This document shows positions 53,120-61,885 of a stretch of DNA of 64,000 nucleotides, piece by piece. Position 1 is the stretch's first letter. The number at the start of each line of letters is the position of its first letter. The position numbers were made by a program, and so were the translations under genes. The DNA comes from Syntrophomonadaceae bacterium. GTDB lineage: Bacteria; Bacillota; Syntrophomonadia; Syntrophomonadales; Syntrophomonadaceae. Under the pieces are notes generated by a model. The model was not told the origin of the DNA, searched no databases, and worked only from the letters and a program-made list of their open reading frames with translations. The stretch is from positions 1 to 64,000 of the forward strand of contig JAAYNQ010000067.1 of the NCBI GenBank assembly GCA_012520725.1, in the 5' to 3' direction.

Positions 53120-54130
53120 ATGCCGGCTTATAAAAAAAGAGGAAGTCAAACGGTAGTTTTTGAAGATCCTCCAGTTATTACTTCCTGGGCTTCCATAGTG
53201 GGGCCAAAAGAAGGACAAGGACCCTGGGGGGGAGATTTTGATCAGGTCCTTCCTGACTATCTGTTGGGAGAAAAAACCTGGGAAAAAGCCGAGAGAAAAA
53301 TGCTTCAGCAAGCTGTCAGCCTGGCTTTAAGTAAACGAGACTTACAGGTGGATGATGCAGAAGTAATTTTAGCGGGAGATTTATTAAACCAAACGGTTTC
53401 AGCCAACTATGCGGCTCGAGAACTGGCCCGTCCTTTTCTGGGCTTGTATGGAGCCTGTTCCACCATGGCTGAGGCTTTATTGTTAGGGGCCATGCTGGTG
53501 GACGGCAAATTCTTCAACCGTTTGGTATCGGCCACCTCCAGCCATCATTATGCAGCTTCCAGGCAGTATAGATTTCCTACTGAACAGGGAACCCAATCCA
53601 CTCCCAGTACTCAGTGGACCGCTACTGCTGCGGGGGCAGTGGTTCTGGAGTGGGAAGGGGTAGGCCCTCGGGTTACTGCAGCTACTATTGGCAAGGTAGT
53701 AGATTTAGGTCAGACCGATATAGCTGATATGGGTAGTGCTATGGCCCCGGCGGCTGCTCATACCCTAAAAACCCATCTGGAAGATTTAGAGCTCTTACCT
53801 GACTATTATGATCTGATTCTTACCGGGGATTTAGCCCGGGTAGGCATGGCTATTGCTGAACAGCTTTTCATCCGGGATGGCCTGGTACCCAGGCCTAATT
53901 ATAGTGATTGTGGGGTTTTGCTTTACGATGAAAAGCAGGATGTGGATGCAGGAGGATGTGGATGTGGTTGTGCAGCAGCTATGCTCTGCGGTCCCCTGTT
54001 AAAGAAAATGCTGGCCGGGGAGATTAACAAACTCCTGCTGGTAGCGACTGGAGCCCTTATGAGTCCTACCATGTCTTTTCAAGGTGAAAGTATACCAGGC
54101 ATTGCCCATGCGGTAGCTATAGAGAACTAG
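53120..54130 (+). CDS. spoVAD: Stage V sporulation protein AD
   Basis: Soluble thiolase-fold protein that binds dipicolinic acid at the inner spore membrane. The 336-residue product has GACSTMAEALLLGAMLVDG near residue 112 (replacing the thiolase active-site region), TEQGTQSTPSTQWTATAAG and a Cys-rich DAGGCGCGCAAAM near residue 275. ATG 53120 after AAGGTGG. It is placed between VAC and VAE as usual. Confidence 0.93.
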   Translation: MPAYKKRGSQTVVFEDPPVITSWASIVGPKEGQGPWGGDFDQVLPDYLLGEKTWEKAERKMLQQAVSLALSKRDLQVDDAEVILAGDLLNQTVSANYAARELARPFLGLYGACSTMAEALLLGAMLVDGKFFNRLVSATSSHHYAASRQYRFPTEQGTQSTPSTQWTATAAGAVVLEWEGVGPRVTAATIGKVVDLGQTDIADMGSAMAPAAAHTLKTHLEDLELLPDYYDLILTGDLARVGMAIAEQLFIRDGLVPRPNYSDCGVLLYDEKQDVDAGGCGCGCAAAMLCGPLLKKMLAGEINKLLLVATGALMSPTMSFQGESIPGIAHAVAIEN

Positions 54131-54186
54131 AGTGCCATGCTTTATGGATATGGTATAGAAAAAAGTGATTGGGAGGTTCCTTAATC

Positions 54187-54546
54187 ATGACACCATTGTA
54201 TATGGCCTTCTTAGGGGGAGGCCTACTATGCCTGATTGGTCAGTTGATAATGGATTTGACCAAGGCTAATATTACCCCGGGTCACATTTTGGTTGGTTAT
54301 ATTTCAACCGGAGCCATATTAAGCGGTTTGGGAGTGTATCAACCCCTGGTGGAGGCAGTAGGAGCCGGGGCTACCATTCCCCTCTCCGGCTTTGGACATT
54401 TGCTGGTCCAAGGGACCTTAAAAGCAGTGGAAAGGGATGGGCTATTAGGCGCTTTCAGCGGAGGAGTTGAAGCTGCTGCTGCCGGCATTACCTGCGCCAT
54501 AGTATTTGGTTATGTAGCTGCGGTATTGTTTAATCCCAAGGATTAA
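54187..54546 (+). CDS. spoVAE: Stage V sporulation protein AE (AEb type)
   Basis: Small membrane subunit of the SpoVA channel, 119 residues with about four hydrophobic segments and the family motif GAGATIPLSGFGHLLVQG. GGGAGG at 54171-54176 supports ATG 54187; an in-frame TTG overlaps the Shine-Dalgarno itself. Homologous in fold to SpoVAC. Confidence 0.93.
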   Translation: MTPLYMAFLGGGLLCLIGQLIMDLTKANITPGHILVGYISTGAILSGLGVYQPLVEAVGAGATIPLSGFGHLLVQGTLKAVERDGLLGAFSGGVEAAAAGITCAIVFGYVAAVLFNPKD

Positions 54547-54573
54547 AGACAGCTCACTAGAGGTGAATACTAT

Positions 54574-56064
54574 TTGTTTAAAAAGCAAGATATAGAGCTC
54601 AACTCCGATTATGATCGAACTTTAGATCTGATTAAAAAGGAACTGGGCGAAGGCGAAAGCTTTGATATAGTGGTCCGGGAATTTAAGATAGCAGGCCAAA
54701 AAAGTGCACTGATCGGTATAGATGGACTTATTAAAGATGATGTAATGACCTGGATAATGCAGTCTTTATTTCTCTTAAAGGACAGCCGTTCAGAGCATAT
54801 TAAATCCACCCTGCAAACAGCTATTCCTTACATTGAACTAAGCCGGGAAGACAATATTGATGAGCTGCTCTATTTGGTATTATCCGGCTCCGTTTTACTG
54901 GTGGTGGATGGCCTGAAAGAACTTTTGGTGATAGATGCCAGGACCTATCCTTCCCGTAATCCGGAAGAAGCGGAAATCGAGCGGGTAGTACGGGGCTCCC
55001 GGGATGGTTTTACCGAGACCATTGTCTTTAATACCGCTCTGCTCAGGAGAAGGGTAAGAGACCCGAAGTTGCGGATCAAGATGATGCGGGTAGGCAGAAG
55101 ATCTAAAAGCGATGTTTGCCTGTGCTATATCAAGGATATAGCGGATCCCGATCTGGTAGCCACTATAAGTTCGAAAATAGAAGCTATTGAAATAGATGCG
55201 GTACCCATGGCGGAGAAAGCGATAGAAGAATTAATAGTGCCTGGAAACTGGTGGAATCCATTTCCCCGGGTAAGGTATACTGAACGTCCTGATGTGGCGG
55301 CAGCACACCTCTTCGAAGGGCATGTGCTGGTGATGGTGGACACTTCTCCTAGTGTTATCATTGCTCCCGCTACCTATTTTCACCATATACAGCATGCTGA
55401 GGAGTACCGGCAGAATCCAGTAGTAGGTTCCTATATTCGTGGGGTAAGGTTTTTGGCGGTTATGGCTTCCATTATTATTACCCCCTTGTGGATGCTTTTT
55501 GCTCTATCACCGGAACTGCTGCCGGATTTTCTTGAGTTTATCGGACCTAAGAAGATTGGTCAGGTACCGGTTTTTATTCAATTCATTATAGCTGAGTTAA
55601 GCCTGGACCTTATTCGTATGGCAGCTATTCACACTCCTTCACCCCTGGCCACTGCCCTGGGAGTTATAGCGGCTTTATTAATAGGCGATATAGCGGTGAA
55701 CATCGGTCTCTTTGCTCCGGAGATAATTCTCTATACCGCAGTGGTGGCGGTAGGTTCCTATTGTACTCCCAGTTATGAAATGGCCATGGCTAATCGACTG
55801 GTACGCTTTTTCATCCTGCTGGCTACCGGATTCTTTAAATTGCCTGGATTAATTATAAGCAGCATTTTGTCCCTGCTGCTGGTAGCGTTCACCAGGTCCT
55901 TTGATGTTCCTTATTTGTGGCCTTTAATACCTTTTAATTACCGGGCTTTTAAAAGTATTATTATTCGTTCTCCGGTACCGATACAGAACCTGCGTCCCGA
56001 AGTTCTCCATCCCAGGGACCGGCGCAGGCAACCGGTACCGGCTCTAAAAAGGAGGAATAAGTAA
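54574..56064 (+). CDS. spoVAF: Stage V sporulation protein AF (GerA-like)
   Basis: Spore membrane protein of the GerAA family that aids germination. The 496-residue protein has a cytosolic N-terminal domain (DVVMTWIMQSLFLL-like region, about 1-280) and a C-terminal membrane domain with several helices ending in a basic tail (PRDRRRQPVPALKRRNK). It starts at TTG 54574 after AGAGGTGA. It ends two bases before the next gene, and the AAGGAGG for that gene is inside its own last codons. Confidence 0.92.
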   Translation: MFKKQDIELNSDYDRTLDLIKKELGEGESFDIVVREFKIAGQKSALIGIDGLIKDDVMTWIMQSLFLLKDSRSEHIKSTLQTAIPYIELSREDNIDELLYLVLSGSVLLVVDGLKELLVIDARTYPSRNPEEAEIERVVRGSRDGFTETIVFNTALLRRRVRDPKLRIKMMRVGRRSKSDVCLCYIKDIADPDLVATISSKIEAIEIDAVPMAEKAIEELIVPGNWWNPFPRVRYTERPDVAAAHLFEGHVLVMVDTSPSVIIAPATYFHHIQHAEEYRQNPVVGSYIRGVRFLAVMASIIITPLWMLFALSPELLPDFLEFIGPKKIGQVPVFIQFIIAELSLDLIRMAAIHTPSPLATALGVIAALLIGDIAVNIGLFAPEIILYTAVVAVGSYCTPSYEMAMANRLVRFFILLATGFFKLPGLIISSILSLLLVAFTRSFDVPYLWPLIPFNYRAFKSIIIRSPVPIQNLRPEVLHPRDRRRQPVPALKRRNK

Positions 56065-56066
56065 AG

Positions 56067-57059
56067 ATGAAAACCGTAGGAATGCCCAGAGGCTTGTTCT
56101 ATTACTATTATTACCCCTGGTATAAGACCTTTTTTAACGACCTGGGAGCCAGGGTGATTTTATCTTCACCTACCACCCGGATAACCGTCGACCAGGGTAT
56201 TAATATGGCAGTTGATGAAACCTGTTTTCCCATTAAGGTCTATTTTGGTCATGTACAGGAGCTATGTCAATACGATTTGGATTACCTCTTCGTGCCCCGG
56301 ATAGTAAGTGTTGAGGCCAGAAGCTATATTTGTCCTAAATTTATGGGGGTGCCGGATATGATACGGGCTTCTTTCAGCGATTTGCCCCCATTGATTGATA
56401 TCACTATTGATATCAGTCGTTCCCCCCGGGATTTTCAAGAGGAGCTATATAAAACCGGCCGCTTGTTCACTAAATCAAGGCGCAGGATTAAAGCTGCATA
56501 TGAGCATGGCCGGGAAGAGTTAAAATACTGCCAGGCTATAGCTGCCCAGGGATATACCATGGCTGAAGCCATAGATATCTGGGAAGGCCAGGAAGAAAAA
56601 GGTTCCTGGAATAGCGACCTGTGTATAGGAGTCCTGGGACATGGGTATTCTCTATATGATCAGACTATTAGCCTGGACATTATTGGCAGATTGAGAAAAA
56701 TGGGATGCCGGGTGCTCCTGCCGGAAGCTTTACCCGGGGAAAGAGTGGAAGAAGAGGCTTCTACCATGCCCAAACGGATATTCTGGACTTTGGGCCGGAA
56801 AATGGTAGGAAGTGCTTTTATCATGGAGAAGAAGCCGGAGATCGATGGGATTATTTACGTAGCCTGTTTTGCTTGCGGACCAGATTCCTTTATCGGCGAG
56901 ATAATCGAAAGAAAAATAGAGAATAAACCGTATATGCTGCTGGTAATCGATGAACATACTGGAGAAGGAGGACTTAATACCAGGTTGGAAGCCTTTTGTG
57001 ATATGTTGAGAAGAAAGAGGAGGCAGAAGATTGAAGATAACCTACCCGCATATGGGTAA
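56067..57059 (+). CDS. DUF2229 acyl-CoA dehydratase activase-related protein
   Basis: A 330-residue protein of the DUF2229 family, seen elsewhere as one module of large proteins also holding BadF/HgdC-type and HgdB-type parts. Conserved pieces include GMPRGLFYYYYYPW at the N-terminus, the Cys motifs DETCFPIK and YICPKFMG, and VACFACGPDS near the C-terminus, which could bind an iron-sulfur cluster. It starts two bases after spoVAF with its Shine-Dalgarno inside that gene. Function unknown. Confidence 0.78.
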   Translation: MKTVGMPRGLFYYYYYPWYKTFFNDLGARVILSSPTTRITVDQGINMAVDETCFPIKVYFGHVQELCQYDLDYLFVPRIVSVEARSYICPKFMGVPDMIRASFSDLPPLIDITIDISRSPRDFQEELYKTGRLFTKSRRRIKAAYEHGREELKYCQAIAAQGYTMAEAIDIWEGQEEKGSWNSDLCIGVLGHGYSLYDQTISLDIIGRLRKMGCRVLLPEALPGERVEEEASTMPKRIFWTLGRKMVGSAFIMEKKPEIDGIIYVACFACGPDSFIGEIIERKIENKPYMLLVIDEHTGEGGLNTRLEAFCDMLRRKRRQKIEDNLPAYG

Positions 57060-58122
57060 TGCCTGTATTGCCATTGAAGCCATGCTGCAGAAATTGAAGT
57101 TGGAAGTAATACCTCCCCCTCCCATAAGCAAGAAAACCTTGGAAATCGGAACCAAGCACTGTCCGGAATTTGCCTGTATGCCGCTGAAAATTACCATGGG
57201 TAACTTTATTGAAGCCCTGGACCTGGGAGCTGATACCATACTGATGGCCGGTGGCTGGGGTCCCTGCCGTTTTGGCTATTATGCCCAGGTGGAAAGGGAT
57301 ATACTGGCTGATTTAGGTTACAAATTCGATATGGTAATACTGGAGGCCCCTGATTCGCGAGTATCCGAATTATTCCGGCAATTGCAGGCTCTGGGTCAAA
57401 ATGTAAGTATTGTGGAAGCTTTTAAAGCCTTGAAATTTGCCTGGTACAAACTGCAGGTGGTGGAAGAACTGGAAAAGAAATTGGCCTATGTTCATCCCCG
57501 GGCTTTGGATAAAAGAAAGGCAGAAAACATATATGATCTGGCCTTAGAGAAAATCAAAGCAACTCAGGATAAAGAGGAAATCGATAAACTGTTCCATACT
57601 TGCCTGGCTAGCCTGGACCAAATAGCCTTAAGAGCAGAAGAACCCTTGAGAATAGGCCTGGTAGGGGAAATATATACGGTATTGGAACCCATGGCCAATT
57701 ATAACCTGATTCGCTCTTTGGGCCGCTTAAATGTAGAAGTGGATAATTCAATATACATAAGCGATTGGTTAAACGATCATCTTTTAGGGGGATTGGTTAA
57801 AAAATCTCATCGTCGACAACTGCTCAAATGCGCCGCTCCCTATCTAAACTATTTTGTGGGGGGGCATGGCCTGGAAACAGTAGGCTCTACCGTCATATAT
57901 GCCCGTCAAAGCTATGATGGGGTTATTCACCTGGGTCCTCTGACCTGTATGCCTGAGATAGTAGCCCAATCAGTACTTAAGCGGGTAAGCAGTGAGGAGG
58001 GAATCCCCTGCATGACGCTGTATTTTGATGAACATGCAGGGGTAGCCGGGATTCAGACCCGCTTGGAAGCCTTTACTGATATGTTAAAAAGGAAAAAAGC
58101 CCGAAGGGCTGCAATCCATTAA
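57031..58122 (+). CDS. HgdB/D-component-like CoA dehydratase-related protein
   Basis: A 363-residue protein related to the subunits of 2-hydroxyacyl-CoA dehydratases. Cys residues occur as KHCPEFACMPLK, GGWGPCRFGYY and GPLTCMPEIV, positions suitable for iron-sulfur ligands. Unlike true dehydratases it has no second subunit gene nearby. TTG 57031 follows AGGAGG and overlaps the previous gene by 29 bases. It completes with its neighbours a split version of a protein that is fused in many Firmicutes. Confidence 0.75.
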   Translation: MKITYPHMGNACIAIEAMLQKLKLEVIPPPPISKKTLEIGTKHCPEFACMPLKITMGNFIEALDLGADTILMAGGWGPCRFGYYAQVERDILADLGYKFDMVILEAPDSRVSELFRQLQALGQNVSIVEAFKALKFAWYKLQVVEELEKKLAYVHPRALDKRKAENIYDLALEKIKATQDKEEIDKLFHTCLASLDQIALRAEEPLRIGLVGEIYTVLEPMANYNLIRSLGRLNVEVDNSIYISDWLNDHLLGGLVKKSHRRQLLKCAAPYLNYFVGGHGLETVGSTVIYARQSYDGVIHLGPLTCMPEIVAQSVLKRVSSEEGIPCMTLYFDEHAGVAGIQTRLEAFTDMLKRKKARRAAIH

Positions 58123-58133
58123 GGAGGGATAAT

Positions 58134-59114
58134 GTGTCCTATTACCTGGGAGTTGATATTGGTTCAGTAAGCAGCAATTTTGTTTTAATAGATGAAAAGC
58201 AGCAACTGCAGGAAAAGCTATACCTGCGAACCGAGGGAAACCCGGTTAGAGCCATAAAAAACGGGTATAAAGAATTGCTGGAAAAGAGAAGGGAAAAATT
58301 GGATATCAAGGGTATAGGTGCTACTGGCAGTGGTCGCCATTTAGCCGATATTATCCTGGGGGCGGATGTGGTAAAAAACGAAATAACTGCTCATGCGGTG
58401 GCTGCTTCCTGGTTTTACCCTGAGGTGCGTACCATTATAGAGATCGGGGGACAGGATTCCAAAATTATTCTCCTCCAGGGTGGGGTAGTCAGCGATTTTG
58501 CCATGAATACAGTTTGCGCGGCCGGCACCGGATCCTTTTTGGATCAGCAGGCATCCCGCTTAAATATGTCCATATACGATTTTGGTCCCACCGCTCTGAA
58601 GTCAAAACAGGCAGTTAGGATTGCCGGGCGATGCGGAGTTTTTGCCGAATCAGACATGATTCACAAGCAGCAAATGGGTTATCCCATTGAGGACATATTG
58701 ATGGGATTATGTGAGGCCCTGGTTAGAAACTATTTAAACAATGTGGGTAAAGGTAAAAAGATAGAAGCACCTATAATATTCCAGGGGGGAGTAGCGGCCA
58801 ATGCCGGCTTGAAAAAAGCCTTTGAAAAGATACTGCAGACTCCCATTATGATTCCTCCTCATTATGATGTAATGGGAGCCATAGGTGCCGCTATACTAGC
58901 CCGGGAATATATTGAGGACCAAGGAGTTAATACTGCCTTTAAAGGAGATTCCTTTATAATCGAAGGCCAGTTCAAGAGCAGCAGTTTTGAATGCAAAGGC
59001 TGTCCCAACCTGTGTGAAGTGGTTTGCATAAAAAGAGAGCAGGAAATTCTGGCCTACTGGGGTGATCGTTGCCAGAAATGGGAAAGCTCCCTGGGCCATA
59101 AGGAAGTGGGGTAG
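58134..59114 (+). CDS. HgdC/BadF-type ATPase activase
   Basis: ASKHA-fold ATPase of 326 residues, homologous to the activators that inject an electron into 2-hydroxyacyl-CoA dehydratases. Motifs are GVDIGSVSSNFVLID, IGGQDSKIILL, and the two cluster-ligating Cys in TVCAAGTGSF and AGRCGVFAES. An additional C-terminal Cys cluster (CKGCPNLCEVVC, then GDRCQKW) is not in the simplest HgdC. It begins at GTG 58134 after AAGGAGGG. Target enzyme is unknown. Confidence 0.85.
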   Translation: MSYYLGVDIGSVSSNFVLIDEKQQLQEKLYLRTEGNPVRAIKNGYKELLEKRREKLDIKGIGATGSGRHLADIILGADVVKNEITAHAVAASWFYPEVRTIIEIGGQDSKIILLQGGVVSDFAMNTVCAAGTGSFLDQQASRLNMSIYDFGPTALKSKQAVRIAGRCGVFAESDMIHKQQMGYPIEDILMGLCEALVRNYLNNVGKGKKIEAPIIFQGGVAANAGLKKAFEKILQTPIMIPPHYDVMGAIGAAILAREYIEDQGVNTAFKGDSFIIEGQFKSSSFECKGCPNLCEVVCIKREQEILAYWGDRCQKWESSLGHKEVG

Positions 59115-59135
59115 TAAGATTGATTACCCCACTTC
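59103..59135. terminator. Bidirectional hairpin between convergent genes
   Basis: GAAGTGGGGTA (59103-59113) pairs perfectly over 11 bp with TACCCCACTTC (59125-59135). Both convergent reading frames end inside it, each with codons for Glu-Val-Gly-stop. No T-run follows on either strand, so termination may be partial. Confidence 0.55.
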
Positions 59136-59819
59136 TGACTTGGGTTTATCCCACACCAGAATGATAAAACCAGGTCTTTCCGTCCCGGCCCGGCGCCTTT
59201 CCTCTTCCCAAGTATAATTATCCCTTTCCAGGCCTGGAGGAATAAAAAGGCATCCCTGGCTCACAGACAAGTGGGCCGGATCTAAGTTAGCCAGGTCCTT
59301 CAAAGTATGAAAATGGGCTTTTCTAAAAATGGAATCCACATTTTCCCGAGCTTGCTGCCTGTATATTTCACCCCAGCTGCTGTCACCATTGATGGTGCCG
59401 ATAAGGAGTTTACCACCCGGTTTTAATACCCGGTATAATTCCTGGTATACTGGGAGTGGATCTGGTATAAACTCCAAAGCCGCCATGGATAGCACTCCAT
59501 CAAATACCTGGTCCGGAAAATTGAGCTTATGTAAATCCATCTGCAGGTACTCCAGGGATAAGTCGGCCGGGCTTTTGCTGCGAGCGATGTTTAACATTTC
59601 AGCTGATATATCAACACCGGTAACCGAGCATCCCATACGAGCTAACTTGAGACTGAAATTACCGGTACCGCAGCCCGCGTCCAGTACCCGCATACCCTTG
59701 CAGGGGGCGAAAAGGGCCAAGGCGGTATCGCTTTCCACCTGATCAATAAATCGACCGATGGGGCTAGTATACCAATCATCGTAATTACTTGCATGCTTCC
59801 CTTCAAAAATAACCTCCAT
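59124..59819 (-). CDS. Class I SAM-dependent methyltransferase
   Basis: Soluble methyltransferase of 231 residues (UbiE/BioC-like). Motif I is VLDAGCGTGNFSLKLA, motif II VTGVDISAEMLNIA, and FDGVLSMAALEFIPDP corresponds to motif IV. It is translated from ATG 59819, overlapping the ABC ATPase gene by 17 bases with GGAGGAAG in that gene, so it belongs to the thiamine-type importer operon. Its acceptor is unknown. Confidence 0.85.
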   Translation of the reverse strand: MEVIFEGKHASNYDDWYTSPIGRFIDQVESDTALALFAPCKGMRVLDAGCGTGNFSLKLARMGCSVTGVDISAEMLNIARSKSPADLSLEYLQMDLHKLNFPDQVFDGVLSMAALEFIPDPLPVYQELYRVLKPGGKLLIGTINGDSSWGEIYRQQARENVDSIFRKAHFHTLKDLANLDPAHLSVSQGCLFIPPGLERDNYTWEEERRRAGTERPGFIILVWDKPKSEVG

Positions 59820-60537
59820 TACTCTCTTCCTCCAAAATTTCCAATATTTCTTTTCTGATTTCGGGGTACCGGGAGCTGCCTCGATCCCAAAGAATTTCCC
59901 GTCTCACCACCGCCGGACGGCTGCCCAGTATATAGATACGATCTGCCAGGAGCAAGGCTTCTTCAATATCATGGGTTACGAAGAGAATGGATGACTTATA
60001 ACGCTGATATAAATCCAGCAACCACAGCTGCATCTTGCGCCGGGTTATGGCATCCAGGGCTGCGAAGGGCTCGTCCAGCAATAGTATATCACTGGCGAAG
60101 AGGTAAGTGCGCAACAGAGCGGCTCTCTGCCGCATACCTCCCGAGAGTTGCCGGGGATAATAATCCTCAAATCCTTGCAGGCCAAAGTCTTCAAAATAAT
60201 TTGCAGCATAGGCTCGGGCCTGCTTCCGGGGCATTCCCTTCAACAATAAAGGAATAGTCACATTATCCAGTATACTGCGCCAATCCAGTAAAAGATCTTT
60301 CTGTTGCATATAACTGACCCGGGTGCTTTTTCCGGTCCAGTCTTCTCCTTCGATTATGATCCGGCCCCTATCCGGATGCAGTAATCCGGCTATGATGTTT
60401 AACAAAGTGCTTTTGCCGCAGCCACTAGGACCCAGTACTACTACAATTTCATTTTCTCCCACCGTCAGGGATATATCGGCCAGGGTAGGCAGCTCATCCA
60501 GGGTTTTGCTTATATGCTTAACTTCGATTTTGTTCAT
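59803..60537 (-). CDS. ABC transporter ATP-binding protein, thiamine/precursor type
   Basis: Energises the riboswitch-controlled importer. The 244-residue SsuB/TauB/ThiZ-type ATPase has Walker A GPSGCGKSTLLN, Q-loop YMQQKDLLLDW, signature LSGGMRQRAAL and Walker B ILLLDEPFAALD. Two adjacent in-frame ATGs (60543 and 60537) exist; AGGAAG fits the second better. It lies 29 bp after the binding-protein gene. Confidence 0.9.
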   Translation of the reverse strand: MNKIEVKHISKTLDELPTLADISLTVGENEIVVVLGPSGCGKSTLLNIIAGLLHPDRGRIIIEGEDWTGKSTRVSYMQQKDLLLDWRSILDNVTIPLLLKGMPRKQARAYAANYFEDFGLQGFEDYYPRQLSGGMRQRAALLRTYLFASDILLLDEPFAALDAITRRKMQLWLLDLYQRYKSSILFVTHDIEEALLLADRIYILGSRPAVVRREILWDRGSSRYPEIRKEILEILEEESNGGYF

Positions 60538-60566
60538 ATTCATCTTCCTGCCTGGCTACCCCAGCA

Positions 60567-61553
60567 TTATTTGCGGGGTAGAAAATCATTGGTAAAAGCC
60601 TGGGAGGCATCGATATTTTTTTCAATCAGTTTATTCTCATACATGAAATCAACATAGTTTTTCCATACTTCCAAGTTCATTACCCCCCAAGCAGCCGCCT
60701 CAGCTTGATATTGTCCGGCTAGATACTGCTGGCTAGCCCGGACCAATTCCGGATCCAACTCTGGAACCCTTTGCAAGAGGATATCCGCAGCCTCCTTAGG
60801 GGATTCTATGGCATATTGATAACCCCTGGCCGTGGCCTTTAGGAAGCTACTGATCAAATCCGGGTCCCGGGCAATTTTATCCTCATTGGCAATCAAGACG
60901 GGAGTATAAAAATCCAGGGCTTTGATTTCATCAGCGATAGGAATAAAATTGAGATCAATATTTCTGATTTCTGCTTCTATACCAGTCCAACCCCAGTATA
61001 TCATGGAAAAATCAATGTCCTTCTGAATGCTGGTAAAGAAATCGGCGGAGCCAATATTAATAAAGTTTACTTTATTGATATCCCCCTGGTATTTATCCAA
61101 TAAAGCCTGGATAATAGCAGTTTCTGCCGGGGATCCCCATCCTCCGTAGGACTTTCCTTCAAAATCAAGGGGGCTTTTGATGTTTTTGTCGACAGGAGAA
61201 GCAAAGCCGGAAGTATTATGCTGTATAACCGCTGCTATGGCTACCACCGGAATATCTTGGGAGCGGGCAATGGTCACTTCTTCCTGATAGCTGACGCCAA
61301 AATCGCCTTGGCCGGAAGCAATTAACTGTGCGGTACCTCCTTCTGCCGGTTGAATTATTTCCACTTCCAAGCCTTCTTCTTCATAGTAACCCAGTTCCTG
61401 GGCTACATACAAACCAGTATGGTTGGTATTGGGAAACCAGTCCAGTAAAACCGTTATTTTTTCCTTGCTTTCATCTTGCCCATTTTGTCCTGGGCATCCA
61501 AGTGGGATTGCAAATAAGGCCAGAATTATTAAACATGATAATATCTTTTTCAT
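60567..61553 (-). CDS. ABC substrate-binding lipoprotein, ThiY/NMT1-like
   Basis: Extracellular binding protein of 328 residues. A lipoprotein signal ends at Cys20 (IPLGC). The mature part has the NMT1/THI5-like features TVLLDWFPNTNHTGLYVAQELG-type start and EVEIIQPAEGGTAQLIASGQ, typical of hydroxymethylpyrimidine or related pyrimidine-precursor binding proteins. Start ATG with GAGGAGG. Because the operon is under a TPP riboswitch, a thiamine precursor is the likely ligand. Confidence 0.87.
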   Translation of the reverse strand: MKKILSCLIILALFAIPLGCPGQNGQDESKEKITVLLDWFPNTNHTGLYVAQELGYYEEEGLEVEIIQPAEGGTAQLIASGQGDFGVSYQEEVTIARSQDIPVVAIAAVIQHNTSGFASPVDKNIKSPLDFEGKSYGGWGSPAETAIIQALLDKYQGDINKVNFINIGSADFFTSIQKDIDFSMIYWGWTGIEAEIRNIDLNFIPIADEIKALDFYTPVLIANEDKIARDPDLISSFLKATARGYQYAIESPKEAADILLQRVPELDPELVRASQQYLAGQYQAEAAAWGVMNLEVWKNYVDFMYENKLIEKNIDASQAFTNDFLPRK

Positions 61554-61885
61554 AATTATCCTCCTCTTTCATTAGTTGTCTCCTTGGTGCCGATCATGCG
61601 GAATATTACTTGTATTTTTTGTTGACTATATTAAATGATTTGAATGCATAAATATGTAGGAGCCATTTGTATCTACTTATTAGCAAGCCCCCAGTGGCAG
61701 TCCAAAGGGGAAAGGGGCGGCAGATTGAGTTGAGAATCTTCTACTTAACCCGCCTACATTCACTCTTAGTTAAACGCCAATAAATCGCTCAGTATTGCTA
61801 ATACCAGTAGATTGGCTTGAACCTTTATCAAACTCCTTTCCTCTCCAGCCTTAATGAGGTAATATTGTCCAAGGCCTCCTGCTTA
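61554..61885. other. Gap inside the thiamine importer operon
   Basis: 332 bp between the permease and binding-protein genes, both on the minus strand. No gene is visible. On the minus strand a TATAGT-type box near 61627-61632 could be a weak promoter of the binding-protein gene; no good -35 was found. A plus-strand TTGACT at 61622-61627 lacks a convincing -10. No second riboswitch is seen. Confidence 0.45.

Noticed and set aside
61622-61650. Plus-strand promoter (TTGACT) in the importer operon gap
   Set aside because: No acceptable -10 at the right distance; it would point into the 3' end of minus-strand genes without a target.
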